Part shown: positions 33,963-44,400 of the stretch, piece by piece
How the letters are laid out: each line of letters begins with the position of its first letter
How positions within the stretch are numbered: the first letter of the stretch is position 1
Source of the DNA: Pedobacter glucosidilyticus DSM 23534
GTDB taxonomy: Bacteria > Bacteroidota > Bacteroidia > Sphingobacteriales > Sphingobacteriaceae
NCBI RefSeq assembly: GCF_000425145.1
Contig: NZ_AULF01000011.1
Location: forward strand, 62,001-126,000
Length of the DNA stretch: 64,000 nt
Direction: 5' to 3'
Translations under genes and position numbers: made by a program
The notes under the pieces: generated by a model
Seen by the model: the letters and a program-made list of their open reading frames with translations, nothing else
Databases searched by the model: none
What the model was told of the DNA's origin: nothing

Positions 33963-35753
33963 ATGAGTCATACATTTCATATTCCTGTTTTAGGTTTAGC
34001 ATATTCTGTTGATACGCCGCTAAAAGTAGGCCGTTATGGTATTTCTTCTGTTGTATCTATTGTTGATGATCATTTAATAGAAAGAATGAGAGCATACCAC
34101 GCAAAGCAAAACCAGGAAAACTATATCCCTATTCAAGATAACGAACCGCATTTTAGAGCCAAAAGAATTACTGCTTATTTAAATTTGATGCAAGACTTGC
34201 TTGATAAACAGTTTGAAGCTTTAAAACAACAAGCTTTTGAGCCCGGTACAGATTTGACAAGGTATTTTGATTTACAACCAGATCACGCTGTACTTAAAAA
34301 AACTTATTTACAAATGCTTAACATTCAAGATGATGAAATAAAAGCGATTGTACAAAAGCAATTAAAAGATAACATGCAAAAAGGAGCCATAGATGTAAAT
34401 ATTATGGCTAAAGTGGATAAAATGAATAGCCCTATCCATGGTGAAGAGCAGTTGAGTGATGCGTTGGCTTCTTTACAAGGTTTTGCGGAGAGTAAATTAA
34501 ATGCTGGCGTGGTTTTATCTGCCGGGATGAATCCAAAACTATATGCTCATCTAGAGAATTTTAAGGATTTTTATCCTGATGAACATCAAAAGCTTCAAAA
34601 AACAATCATATTAAAAGTTTCTGACTTTAGGTCGGCTCTGATTCAAGCTAAATTCTTAGCTAAAAAAGGTTTATGGGTTTCAGAATTTAGGATAGAATCA
34701 GGATTAAATTGTGGGGGCCATGCCTTTGCTACTGAGGGTTATTTATTAGGCCCTATTTTAGAAGAATTTAAGGTAAAAAGACAAGAAATGCTTGCCGAGC
34801 TTGCCGGGATGTATAAAAATGCGCTATTGGCAAAAGGTTATACTGGCGATATAGAAATACCACAAATGAAAATAAGTGTACAAGGTGGTATAGGTACAGC
34901 AGCAGAAGACAGTTTTTTATTAAAGCATTATGAGTTAGATGCTACGGGCTGGGGCAGTCCGTTCTTATTGGTTCCGGATGCTACCAATGTGGATGAAGAA
35001 ACACTTAACAATTTATCTGAAGCTACCCGAGAGGATTTTTACATCAGCGGCTCATCGCCTTTGGGTGTTCCTTTCAATAATTTCAGAAAAACTACTGCCG
35101 AAAAACTTCGTTTAGAGCGTATTGCAAAAGGAAAACCTGGAAGCCCTTGTACCAAAAAATACTTAGTTTCTAATACCGAATTTACCAAAGAACCTATTTG
35201 TACGGCTTCTAGAAAATATCAAAACTTAAAAATAAAATCGCTTCAAAACAGTGGTTTAGATGAACTAGCGTTACAAACCAAAATAAATGAAGTAACAGAG
35301 AAAATTTGCCTTTGCGAAGGTTTAGTAACCTCTGCTTACTTAAAAAACGAGATGATAAAGCCTAAAGAAAGCAAAGCAGTAACCATTTGCCCTGGTCCTA
35401 ATATTGCTTATTTTTCTGGCAAGTTTTCTTTAGATGAGATGGTAAAACACATTTATGGAAAAATCAATTTACTGGCTGGTATAGAGCGCTCTAACATGTT
35501 TATTAACGAGCTTAATTTGTATATAGAGCATCTAAAAAAAGATATCAGTATGAGCTGGCAAGATTTATCTGACAAAAAGGTTAAATACTACACTAAGTTT
35601 AGAGCGCAGTTAGAACAAGGTATCCATTACTATAAACAGCTTATTCCGGAGATTCAAAACCAAACGGATGTGTATAAAAACAAGATGCTTAAAGAATTAC
35701 ACGAGGCAGAGGAAAAACTTAAAATGATGATTTTCGCTACTGAAAATACGTAA
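33963..35753 (+). CDS. Conserved uncharacterised protein, possible TIM-barrel flavoprotein
   Basis: This 596-residue cytoplasmic protein was not recognised as a named family. It has no signal peptide or membrane span. Two glycine-rich segments, GLNCGGHAF (248-255) and VQGGIGTA (306-313) followed by LDATGWGSPFLLVPDATN, resemble the flavin and phosphate-binding loops of nitronate monooxygenase-type TIM barrels. Six cysteines (250, 396, 413, 449, 451, 476) include a CLC pair and could hold an iron-sulfur cluster. The C-terminal 100 residues are helical and Lys/Glu-rich. It is divergent from the CoA-transferase operon with an FNR-like site before it, so it is probably induced at low oxygen. A redox role is inference. 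Confidence 0.75.
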   Translation: MSHTFHIPVLGLAYSVDTPLKVGRYGISSVVSIVDDHLIERMRAYHAKQNQENYIPIQDNEPHFRAKRITAYLNLMQDLLDKQFEALKQQAFEPGTDLTRYFDLQPDHAVLKKTYLQMLNIQDDEIKAIVQKQLKDNMQKGAIDVNIMAKVDKMNSPIHGEEQLSDALASLQGFAESKLNAGVVLSAGMNPKLYAHLENFKDFYPDEHQKLQKTIILKVSDFRSALIQAKFLAKKGLWVSEFRIESGLNCGGHAFATEGYLLGPILEEFKVKRQEMLAELAGMYKNALLAKGYTGDIEIPQMKISVQGGIGTAAEDSFLLKHYELDATGWGSPFLLVPDATNVDEETLNNLSEATREDFYISGSSPLGVPFNNFRKTTAEKLRLERIAKGKPGSPCTKKYLVSNTEFTKEPICTASRKYQNLKIKSLQNSGLDELALQTKINEVTEKICLCEGLVTSAYLKNEMIKPKESKAVTICPGPNIAYFSGKFSLDEMVKHIYGKINLLAGIERSNMFINELNLYIEHLKKDISMSWQDLSDKKVKYYTKFRAQLEQGIHYYKQLIPEIQNQTDVYKNKMLKELHEAEEKLKMMIFATENT

Positions 35754-35826
35754 ATCATAGATTTTTTCTTCAAAATGTCTTTTTGAAGACTTAATCCTAA
35801 AGCATATCAGCGCATAAAGTTCTTAA

Positions 35827-35868
35827 AAGCCAATCATCAACCATGACTATGGTATGATTGGCTTTTTT
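35827..35868 (+). terminator. Intrinsic terminator after the 596-residue gene
   Basis: Outer arms AAAGCCAATCAT (35827-35838) and its complement (35855-35866) are extended by an inner ACCAT/ATGGT pair around a 4-nt loop, followed by T residues on the plus strand. It lies 73 bp after the stop codon and before the Nfu gene. Confidence 0.85.
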
Positions 35869-35961
35869 AGTTTAATATAAACAGTCATGATGAAGTAAAA
35901 ACTAAAGCTACATGATAGGGTTAGGTATTTGGATAGTATTTTTGTTAAAAATATTAAGGAT

Positions 35962-36513
35962 ATGAATATTACCGTATATACAGAATCAACACCTAATCCG
36001 TCAACAATGAAATTCATTGTTAATAAATTATTAATCAACGGCAGTGTAGATTACCCTAATAAAGAAAGTGCATCTGCATCAAGATTTGCATCAGAGTTAT
36101 ATAAATTCAGTTTTGTTAACGGCGTGTTTTTCGCTAGTAATTTTGTTACGGTAACCAAAACAGAAGATGCGGAATGGAATGATATTGAGCCTATTTTAAA
36201 AGAATTTGTTAAGGGTGCTGTAGAATCAGAATACAACGTACAAGAAAAAGTACAGGATGAGAATGTGAATTTTGAAGGTACAGAGGTAGAAGTTAAAATT
36301 CAGCAAATTTTACATGATTATGTAAGGCCTGCTGTAGAGCAAGACGGTGGTGCTATCAGTTATAAATCTTTTGAAGATGGTATCGTAACTGTAGAATTAA
36401 GAGGCTCTTGCAGTGGCTGTCCTTCTTCTACCATTACCTTAAAATCGGGTATCCAAAGTTTACTACAAAGAATGGTTCCAGAAGTTAAAGAAGTAGTTTC
36501 TGAGGCGCTCTAA
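35962..36513 (+). CDS. Nfu/NifU-type iron-sulfur cluster scaffold or carrier
   Basis: This 183-residue protein has an Nfu N-terminal domain (1-90, YTESTPNPSTMKFIV) and a NifU C-terminal domain (105-180) with the cluster ligands Cys150 and Cys153 in GSCSGCPSS. It binds a 4Fe-4S cluster as a dimer and passes it to target proteins. The start is ATG 35962, just before the conserved N-terminal motif; a longer frame would need TTG at 35929. A terminator follows at 36534. Its position next to HemN and other likely iron-sulfur proteins may be chance. Confidence 0.92.
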   Translation: MNITVYTESTPNPSTMKFIVNKLLINGSVDYPNKESASASRFASELYKFSFVNGVFFASNFVTVTKTEDAEWNDIEPILKEFVKGAVESEYNVQEKVQDENVNFEGTEVEVKIQQILHDYVRPAVEQDGGAISYKSFEDGIVTVELRGSCSGCPSSTITLKSGIQSLLQRMVPEVKEVVSEAL

Positions 36514-36533
36514 ACATTTTTGTTAGATTATAG

Positions 36534-36571
36534 AAAAAGGGATACGCTTATCATCAGCTATCCCTTTTTTT
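36534..36571. terminator. Bidirectional terminator between nfu and the proline-rich gene
   Basis: Arms AAAAAGGGATA (36534-36544) and TATCCCTTTTT (36559-36569) form a stem with an A-tract on one side and a T-tract on the other, so it can work in both directions. It separates two convergent genes. Confidence 0.85.
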
Positions 36572-36578
36572 AATGCCA

Positions 36579-36974
36579 TTAAGGTTGTGGTGGCGTACCA
36601 GGCTGTATAGGAACAGGAGATGATGTTGGCGGATTAGGCTGACTTGGAGTAGGTACAGGAGTAGGCAAAACCGGCTGTTTATTGGGATTTTTAGTTGCAT
36701 CGGGGTTTACTTTAACCGTATCCGTTGGATAAGGAGGTATAGGGTATTTAGGATCAGGAATAGAAGAACCACCAGGTACAGGTGCCGATTTTAAAATAGG
36801 CTTCCTTGTTGTATCTCTACTACTTTGGTTATTTTTATTCTTCTTCCCCATATCTACAGTATCCGCCCGAAGCTGATGACTATAAATGACTGTATTATCA
36901 TACAATGAGTGTACTGTTGTAGCACAAGCAAAAGAACCTGCTAGTATTGCTGCTGTTAAAATGGATGTTTTCAT
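36579..36974 (-). CDS. Exported proline-rich low-complexity protein
   Basis: This 131-residue protein begins with a hydrophobic signal (ILTAAILAGSFACATTVHS); the cysteine in SFAC is not a convincing lipobox. The rest is unstructured. A Lys/Asn/Arg stretch (GKKNKNNQSSRDTTRK) is followed by about 65 residues rich in Pro, Thr, Ser and Gln ending TPPQP, resembling a cell-wall or periplasm-spanning linker. No domain is recognised. It shares a terminator with nfu and has a 120-bp upstream region with no clear promoter. Confidence 0.6.
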   Translation of the reverse strand: MKTSILTAAILAGSFACATTVHSLYDNTVIYSHQLRADTVDMGKKNKNNQSSRDTTRKPILKSAPVPGGSSIPDPKYPIPPYPTDTVKVNPDATKNPNKQPVLPTPVPTPSQPNPPTSSPVPIQPGTPPQP

Positions 36975-37148
36975 AAGTGTATCAATTATTTAGTAAATGT
37001 TGATTAAATACTTAAAAAATCATTCCAAGATCTAAACTGCTTTAAATCAAACATTTTATCCTTCGTTTTTAAACCTTTTTGGCATTTCTGGCAATTGAAT
37101 TGTAAGTATTTATTTGATTTAAATAACAAATTTATAACTACTAATCCC

Positions 37149-38195
37149 ATGATAGAGCTCTATGTAAGATCGTTACCTCTTAAAGATGTAATAGCCAACC
37201 TAGCAGAAGAAATGAAAACTTCTTATGATAAGAACTGTAACGAATATATCTTAAACATCCCCACAGCCTATGGTAAAGGATTAATTAGAGGAATTAATTT
37301 TACGCAAGGTTTTGGACTTATAGAATATAATTGCTTTTTTAAGGAAGAGGTAAGTATTCATTTCTCTTTGAACAATATCCACCCTTTAAAATTTATTTAT
37401 TGCAGCGAGGGCTTTTTAAAACATAGATTTGAAGAAAAAGAAGACCTCCATCAAATAGACCAATTCCAGAATGTGGTTGTTTCCAGCTCTTCTAAAAACG
37501 GACATGTTTTAATCTACCCTAAAAACATCCAAATTAGGATGAATAGTTTGGAAATAAACCGTACTGATTTTAAAGCCAAAATAGACTGCGATATTAATAA
37601 TTTAGATAAAAGGTTAAGAAGTGTTTTTAAGGATTTAAGAGCTAAACATTTATTTTATTACCATGGTAATTATAGTTTGGCCATGGCTAAATGTATACAA
37701 GATATTAACTCGTCTAAACAAACAGGCTTTGCCAGAAGATTGCTTTTAGAAGGTAAAGCTAACGAAATTTTAAGCATACAGATTCAAGATTTTGAAGACG
37801 ACCAGCGTAACGATTCGAGAAAACAAATACTTAGGAAAGCAGATTTAAGACAAATTGAAGAAGCAGCACATATTCTTAAAACAGAACTAGCCAACCCTAT
37901 TACAATTAAAGATTTAGCTAAAAGAGTAGGTACCAATACAACCAAGTTACAAGAAGGTTTCCAGCATTTGTTTGGCACATCTGTTAATAATTATCTTAGA
38001 AATTTGAGATTAGAATTTGCCCGCGATCAGCTCATCTTAGGAGAATTAAATATTAGTGAGATAGCAGCCCAAATAGGTATTGTTAATAAAAGTTATTTTT
38101 CTAGAATTTTTAAAGAAGCTTACGGATTAAATCCTAAAGAGTTATCTCAACAAATAAAAAATATATCTAAAAAGTCAAATCGTTTAAATTTATAA
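37149..38195 (+). CDS. AraC-family transcriptional regulator
   Basis: This 348-residue protein has an N-terminal ligand-binding or sensing part of about 230 residues with no named motif, and a C-terminal AraC HTH pair (about 248-340): ITIKDLAKRVGTNTTKLQEG then ISEIAAQIGIVNKSYFSRIF and the closing YGLNPKELSQ. The start is set at ATG 37149 (MIELYVRSLP); the open frame extends upstream to a TTG at 37095. It resembles the AraC proteins with FR47-like N-termini that are common in Sphingobacteria. No target site or effector can be assigned. The next gene is a small membrane protein. Confidence 0.85.
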   Translation: MIELYVRSLPLKDVIANLAEEMKTSYDKNCNEYILNIPTAYGKGLIRGINFTQGFGLIEYNCFFKEEVSIHFSLNNIHPLKFIYCSEGFLKHRFEEKEDLHQIDQFQNVVVSSSSKNGHVLIYPKNIQIRMNSLEINRTDFKAKIDCDINNLDKRLRSVFKDLRAKHLFYYHGNYSLAMAKCIQDINSSKQTGFARRLLLEGKANEILSIQIQDFEDDQRNDSRKQILRKADLRQIEEAAHILKTELANPITIKDLAKRVGTNTTKLQEGFQHLFGTSVNNYLRNLRLEFARDQLILGELNISEIAAQIGIVNKSYFSRIFKEAYGLNPKELSQQIKNISKKSNRLNL

Positions 38196-38269
38196 CTCAT
38201 AAGCACATTAATAATAGTCTAATTAAGCAAAAGCTTAAGTAATAAGTAAGATACCCTTAATATTGCAGC

Positions 38270-38440
38270 ATGTCTATTTATATGCGCATTGTTATCATTT
38301 TACTTATTATCACCATTTCTATTTTTTTAATGGCTTCTAGCCAGCTTTACACGCATGACATAGCTTATTTAATCTTAAGCTTTTGGATTGTTTTTACCCT
38401 ACTGGTTATATTTATCATTAAGGTTATTATGAAAAAATGA
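38270..38440 (+). CDS. Small two-helix membrane protein (56 aa)
   Basis: ATG at 38270 opens a 56-codon frame ending in TGA at 38438. The product begins MSIYMRIVIILLIITISIF and has two hydrophobic stretches (about 5-21 and 31-52) separated by SSQLYTHD, ending KVIMKK. This looks like a hairpin inner-membrane protein. A perfect 10-bp hairpin overlaps its stop codon, which supports a real transcript. No family is recognised. It is the only coding feature seen in the 479-bp gap between the AraC and GT2 genes. Confidence 0.5.
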   Translation: MSIYMRIVIILLIITISIFLMASSQLYTHDIAYLILSFWIVFTLLVIFIIKVIMKK

Positions 38441-38466
38441 GAGCACTCCAGAAACAGAGTGCTCTC
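38439..38466 (+). terminator. Hairpin overlapping the end of the small membrane gene
   Basis: Perfect 10-bp arms GAGAGCACTC (38439-38448) and complement (38457-38466) with an 8-nt loop. It begins within the TGA stop codon. There is no T-tract after it, so it may terminate weakly or protect the 3' end. Confidence 0.5.
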
Positions 38467-38674
38467 TCTGGATAGATAGAAATAAAAAACGAATTAAAAT
38501 AAGCTACGACACCCTTTGTTTAACCTTTGCATATCGGGTACTGTAACTTATAATATAAATTTAAGCATCTTTAAAACAATTATAAAATATTCTTTATCAA
38601 TAAATTGAATAGTGATAAAATTTTTACGTTTTAGAGCATTATCTAATTAAGCTTAAAGAGTTGTATTTTGCAAA

Positions 38675-39544
38675 GTGCTTTCTATACTTGTTCCGCATTA
38701 TAATTTCATTAACCAAACGCTGTTTACAGAATTAGAACAGCAGTGTTTAAGCTTATCCTTAGATTTCGAAATTATTGTTATTGATGATGCCTCTTTAAGT
38801 TCCTATAAAAACTACTTAAACCAGTTTAATAAGCCATATTTTAACATTATTTTTTTGGATAAAAACATCGGAAGATCGGCCATTAGAAATCTTTTAGCAG
38901 CAAAAGCCTCCTACCCTTTTTTATTATTTTTAGATGGTGATAGCTGTATCAAAAATCCTAACTTTATCAAAAACTACCTCAATTTTATTCAACAAAACCC
39001 TGCTGCCGATCTTGTTTGTGGCTTACGCAATTATCCCGAATGCTTAAATAAGGAATATTTATTACACCATTATTACGGTACTAAAGTAGAAATGCTTGCC
39101 TCAAAACAAGCTTTTCATAGCTCTAATTTCCTTATCAAAAAGGAAGTTTTTAAAGCCCTACAATTTGATGAACGCTTAACCCATTATGGTTATGAAGATG
39201 TTGTTTTTGGCTTAACGGCAAAGGCTAAAGGTTATACCATCAAAAATTTCGATAATCCAGTTATCCATCTACAGTTAAAAACAAATCAGCAATTTATGGC
39301 AGATACTGAGGACGCTGTTCAAAATCTGGCACAACTGATGCAATTGCCACAATATGAAATTATTTTGAAAGAAATACCGCTTATCCGTATTTACTTATTA
39401 TTTAAGAAAACTGGTTTATGGCATTTGTTAGCAGGTTTAAAGTCTCGTTTAAGAAAAAATATGGAACAAGAAAAACCAAACGCAACAAGCATCAAAAAGC
39501 TACAGTTATACAAGCTATTACATTTACATTATTGCTTAAGCTGA
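38675..39544 (+). CDS. Family 2 glycosyltransferase
   Basis: This 289-residue GT-A enzyme has the N-terminal SILVPHYN strand, IIVIDDASLSS (nucleotide-sugar binding), NIGRSAIRN, the metal-binding DGDS (about residues 90-93) and the acceptor-side motif GYEDVVFGLTAKAKGY. It transfers a sugar from a nucleotide donor, probably in polysaccharide or glycoprotein synthesis. The start is GTG at 38675, which places the first catalytic strand at residues 2-10; no ATG is available nearby. The stop overlaps the convergent recQ gene by 16 bp. It has no adjacent polysaccharide genes, so the product is unknown. Confidence 0.88.
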   Translation: MLSILVPHYNFINQTLFTELEQQCLSLSLDFEIIVIDDASLSSYKNYLNQFNKPYFNIIFLDKNIGRSAIRNLLAAKASYPFLLFLDGDSCIKNPNFIKNYLNFIQQNPAADLVCGLRNYPECLNKEYLLHHYYGTKVEMLASKQAFHSSNFLIKKEVFKALQFDERLTHYGYEDVVFGLTAKAKGYTIKNFDNPVIHLQLKTNQQFMADTEDAVQNLAQLMQLPQYEIILKEIPLIRIYLLFKKTGLWHLLAGLKSRLRKNMEQEKPNATSIKKLQLYKLLHLHYCLS

Positions 39545-41415
39545 TATCCCTCTTCAGATTTAAAAATATCTCCGGCTTCTAGTAAAAGTCTTATCACGTT
39601 TAGTTTATCCTTCTCTGAACCCATTTTTATAGTTTTTACCAAATCCTCCAAACTTAATGGTTTAACGGCCAGGTTTTCTAAAACTGTTGCCATCATTTTG
39701 GCTTTTAAAAGGCTTCTTTTTTTATGGATACAAACATCGCAAATGCCACAAGCTTTGGTATCTGTTTCGTTAAAATAAGATAGAATTTGCTCGCTTCTGC
39801 ATTTGTCTTGCGTTACATAAGCCAGCATGGCAGTCATCTTAGTTTGGTAAACGTTTTTCCTTTCTTTGTAAAAGTTAAAATCAAGGTATAAGTCTTCAGT
39901 TTTGTAACGTGGTTTTAAGAAAGTTAACAAAGGCTTATCTGTTTTTTTGATGTAGCTAATCACCCCCAAATCATGCAGTTCTTGCAGCATCTTCACCACA
40001 TCATCAAACCTGATTTGGTTTTTAGAGGCTAAATCAACCTCTTTGATAGCCACAAAATAATCAAAAGCACCACCATATATTCTTAAAATACTTTTGATAA
40101 ATAAATCATAACGAGCTTGCTCTACCTGAAATTTGTATAAATCCTCTCCGTTAACCAAAAACTGAATTCTGCTGGGCAATAAAGCCTGCTCGCTTAAAGT
40201 TATATAACCATTTTGCTCTAAGGTTTTTATAGCACTTAAAGCGGTAATAACATCGAGCTGAAATTTCTGACAAAAATCACCCACATGAAACTCATACATC
40301 ACGCCTTCACCGGCTTCAAAAGGTATCTGTAAATAGTTACATAATAAGTGGTAATATCTCCTGATTTCATCCAGTGGTGGGAAATTTTGCTCAAAGCGTT
40401 TTTCAAACACCAATTTATCTATTTTTTGATAGAGTAAAACGGCAAAAGCTTTTTGCTCATCTCTGCCTGCCCTACCTGCTTCCTGATAATAAGCTTCTAA
40501 ACTTTCAGGCATCTCATAATGTATCACCAAACGCACATCGGGCTTATCTATCCCCATACCAAAAGCATTGGTAGCCACCATTACCCTGAGCTGGTTGCTA
40601 ATCCACATTTGTTGGCTTTTACTTCTAGCATCGGCATCTAAACCTGCATGGTAATAACTAGCGCTTATACCATGTTGGTAAAGATATTTGGCAATTTCTA
40701 CGGTATCTTTTCTGGTTTTTACGTAAACAATACCACTTCCGGGTACTTTTTGGCATATTTCAATTAATTTTTGAAGCTTATTCTCCAGGTTTAAAACCGA
40801 GTAAGAAAGGTTAGTACGCTCAAAGCTTTTTCTAAAAACCTTTGGATGTTTAAAATCCAGCTTTTGCATGATATCTGCCTGTACCTGCTCTGTAGCCGAA
40901 GCTGTTAAAGCCAACATGGGTACCTCTGGATGCAAAGTTCTGATAGCGGTAAGCTGTAGATAAGGAGGTCTAAAATCATAGCCCCATTGCGATATACAAT
41001 GGGCTTCATCTACCGCAAACAAATTTACCTTCATGTGCTTGATGCGCTCCCGCACCAAATCGGTAGCTAATCTTTCTGGCGATATGTATAAGAATTTAAC
41101 AGGCCCATAAACACAATTATCTAAAGCAATATCAATCTCCCGTTTTCCCATGCCTGATATGATGGCTATGGCATTGATTCCTTTTTTTTGTAAATTCTCT
41201 ACCTGATCCTTCATCAAGGCAATTAATGGCGAAACTACAATACAAATACCGGGCATAGCCATAGCCGGAACCTGGAAGCATATAGATTTACCTCCTCCGG
41301 TAGGTAGCAGTGCCAATGTATCATTTTTGTTTAATACGGCAGTTACAATATCCTCTTGAAGTGGTCTAAAACTATCGTAACCCCAATATTGCTTTAAAAT
41401 TTCATGTATCGTCAT
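39529..41415 (-). CDS. recQ: RecQ-family ATP-dependent DNA helicase
   Basis: This 628-residue 3'-5' helicase has Walker A LLPTGGGKS (Lys43), DEAH (136-139) followed by the aromatic-rich loop CISQWGYDFRPPYLQL, TASATEQV, HYEMPESLEAYYQEAGRAGRD, and a RecQ zinc domain with Cys residues in DKCRSEQ and KACGICDVC, then a winged helix. No HRDC domain is seen at the C-terminus, so it resembles the shorter RecQ paralogues of Bacteroidota. It works in recombination and repair of stalled forks. It is divergent from the amidohydrolase gene (62 bp gap) and overlaps the GT2 gene by 16 bp. Confidence 0.93.
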   Translation of the reverse strand: MTIHEILKQYWGYDSFRPLQEDIVTAVLNKNDTLALLPTGGGKSICFQVPAMAMPGICIVVSPLIALMKDQVENLQKKGINAIAIISGMGKREIDIALDNCVYGPVKFLYISPERLATDLVRERIKHMKVNLFAVDEAHCISQWGYDFRPPYLQLTAIRTLHPEVPMLALTASATEQVQADIMQKLDFKHPKVFRKSFERTNLSYSVLNLENKLQKLIEICQKVPGSGIVYVKTRKDTVEIAKYLYQHGISASYYHAGLDADARSKSQQMWISNQLRVMVATNAFGMGIDKPDVRLVIHYEMPESLEAYYQEAGRAGRDEQKAFAVLLYQKIDKLVFEKRFEQNFPPLDEIRRYYHLLCNYLQIPFEAGEGVMYEFHVGDFCQKFQLDVITALSAIKTLEQNGYITLSEQALLPSRIQFLVNGEDLYKFQVEQARYDLFIKSILRIYGGAFDYFVAIKEVDLASKNQIRFDDVVKMLQELHDLGVISYIKKTDKPLLTFLKPRYKTEDLYLDFNFYKERKNVYQTKMTAMLAYVTQDKCRSEQILSYFNETDTKACGICDVCIHKKRSLLKAKMMATVLENLAVKPLSLEDLVKTIKMGSEKDKLNVIRLLLEAGDIFKSEEGYQLKQ

Positions 41416-41477
41416 AAGAAGCCAAGCCTACCAAAGCTATAAAATTTATTAAATTGCAGCTTTATTAAGATGTATTT

Positions 41478-44400
41478 GTGATGAAAAATTTTCTAAAACT
41501 AAGTCTTTTTCTTTGTGCTTTTGCTACGGCAGCGTTAGCACAAGAAAATCAAAAATGGAATATAGAAAAACCGGGTACTGCTTTAAAACCATTATCTTTT
41601 ACTACCGATGAAGGAACCTGGATGAATTTAGATGTTAGTCCGGATGGAAAACACATCATATTTGATTTATTAGGCGATATATACAGGATGCCAGCTATGG
41701 GAGGCACTGCAGAGCTTTTGTCTGGCGGCTTTGCTTGGGAAGTACAACCACGCTACTCGCCCGATGGAAAATATATTTCTTTTACCAGCGATAAAAGTGG
41801 TGGCGATAACATCTGGATGATGAATAGTGATGGTACAGGAAAAAAACAAGTTACTAAAGAAGACTTCCGCCTGCTAAATAATGCCGTTTGGACATCTGAT
41901 AGCAAATATATCATCGCCAGAAAGCATTATACCGGCTACCGCTCTTTAGGTGCTGGCGAGCTATGGATGTATCATATTTCTGGCGGCTTAGAAGGTATCC
42001 AACTCACCAAAAGGAAAAACGACCAGCAAGATTTAGGCGAACCACATACTTCACCAGATGGCGCATCGGTTTATTTTAGCGAGGATGTTAGTCCGGGCCC
42101 TTATTTCCAATACAATAAAGATCCTAACGGTGATATTTATGCCATAAAAAAACTCAATTTTAGTGACGGTAGTATAGAAACAATAGTGGGAGGACCAGGT
42201 GGTGCTGTTCGTCCGCAAGTTTCCAGAGATGGTAAAATGCTAGCTTTTGTAAAACGAGTACGTTTAAAGTCTCAGCTTTTTGTGCATAACCTAGAAACCG
42301 GAGAAGAATATCCTGTTTATGATGATTTATCCAGAGACCAGCAAGAAGCTTGGGCAATTTTTGGCGTATACCCCAATTTTAACTGGACACCAGATAACCG
42401 CTCTTTAATTTTTTATGCCAAAGGGAAAATCAAAAAAGTTGATGTACAAAATTTAATGGTTTCTGAAATTCCTTTCCAAGTAAACGTTAAACAAAATATA
42501 GCTGATGCTGTAAGGTTTAACCAAACTGTTTTTACTGATGATTTTGATGTTAAAATGATCCGGCAGTTGGCTACCTCTCCCGATGGTAAAATGGTAGCTT
42601 TTAATGCTGCAGGATATATTTACACCAAAACCCTGCCCAGCGGAAAAGTAGAAAGGTTAACCAATGGAAGCGATTGGGAGTTTGAACCCTCTTTTAGTCC
42701 TGACGGAAAATTTATCGTGTACACTACCTGGAACGATGAGCTCCGTGGAACTATCCAAAAAATAGATTTAAAAACAAAAAGAAGCACCACCATCAGTCCG
42801 GAGCGTGGCTTTTACTATTCGCCAAAATTTAATAACAAAGGAGACCAAATTGTATATGTAAAAGGTGTTGGGAATGATGTTTTAGGGTACACTTTTGGTA
42901 AGAACCCCGGAATTTATGTGGTATCTGCTAATGGCGGACAAGCAACATTCATCACCAAGAGAGGTACAAAACCCATGTTTAATGAGCAAGATAACCGCAT
43001 TTATTACCAAGCCAGAGAAAATGGTAAAAAAACATTAAGCAGCTGCGATTTAAATGGTAACCACAACAAAACTCATTATACCTCTACCTACACAACAGAT
43101 TTTATCCCTAGTCCGGATGGTAAATGGCTAGCTTTTCAGGAATTGTTTAATGTGTATCTAGTACCTTTACTCCAAAACGTTCAAAACATAGATTTATCTG
43201 CCAATCAAAAAGCCTATCCCCTTAAAAAGCTTAGCAAAGATGCAGGCAGCTATGTACATTGGAGTAAAGATAGTAAAGCTATCCACTGGACCTTAGGGCC
43301 GAAATATTATACCCGAGAAATTAAAGATGCTTTTGATTTTGTAGATGAACCGGGCAGCAAAATCACCAAAACAGATAGCTTAGGTTTACCTATTGATTTA
43401 AAACTTAAAACAGCTGTACCTAGCGGTAAAATTGCTTTAAAAGGTGCCAGAATCATTACCATGAAGGATAAAGAAGTGATAGAAAACGGCACTATCCTTA
43501 TAGAAAACAACAAAATTATAGCGTTGGGCAAAGAAAGCGAAGTTAATATCCCGGCTGATGCAAAAGTTTATGGCATGTATGGCAAAACCATTATCCCTGG
43601 TTTTATTGATGTACATGCACATTTACACACCAGTCCGGATGGTATCAGTCCGCAACAAGATTGGTCGTACTTTGCCAATCTGGCTTACGGGGTTACCACC
43701 GCTCATGACCCCTCAAGCAATACAGAAATGGTGTTTAGTCAGGCAGAAATGATTAAATCAGGCCGTTTAGTAGGTCCGAGATTATATTCTACAGGGACCA
43801 TATTATATGGTGCAGATGGTGATTTTAAAGCCGTTATCAATAATATAGACGATGCCAGGTTTCATTTAAAAAGGATGCAAGCGGTTGGTGCTTTTTCTGT
43901 AAAATCTTATAACCAACCTAGAAGAGAGCAAAGGCAACAAGTTTTACAAGCTGCTAGAGAACTTAAAATGGAAGTGATGCCAGAAGGTGGCTCTACTTTT
44001 TTCCATAACATGAATATGATTGCCGACGGGCATACCGGTATAGAACACAATATCCCTATAGTGCCTATCTATAAAGATGTTACCACTTTCTGGAATGCCA
44101 GTAAAACGGCTTATACCCCAACTTTAATTGTTTCTTATGGGGCGCAGTCTGGAGAGAATTACTGGTACGATAGAACCAATGTTTGGGAGAATGAAAAACT
44201 TGCAGAATTTGTTCCTCGTTCTATCATAGACCCGAGATCTAGAAGGAGAAATACTTCTGAATATGGCGATTATGGCCATATAGAAGTCTCTAAAGCCGTA
44301 AATCAAATAGCTGCTGGTGGTACCAAAGTAAATTTAGGTGCGCATGGGCAATTACAAGGTTTAGGTGCCCACTGGGAATTATGGATGCTAGTACAAGGCG

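Noticed and set aside
35929-35961. Upstream extension of the Nfu gene
   Set aside because: It begins with TTG, while ATG 35962 precedes the conserved YTESTPNP motif by only five residues.
37095-37148. Upstream extension of the AraC gene
   Set aside because: It needs a TTG start and adds 18 low-complexity residues before the ATG at 37149.
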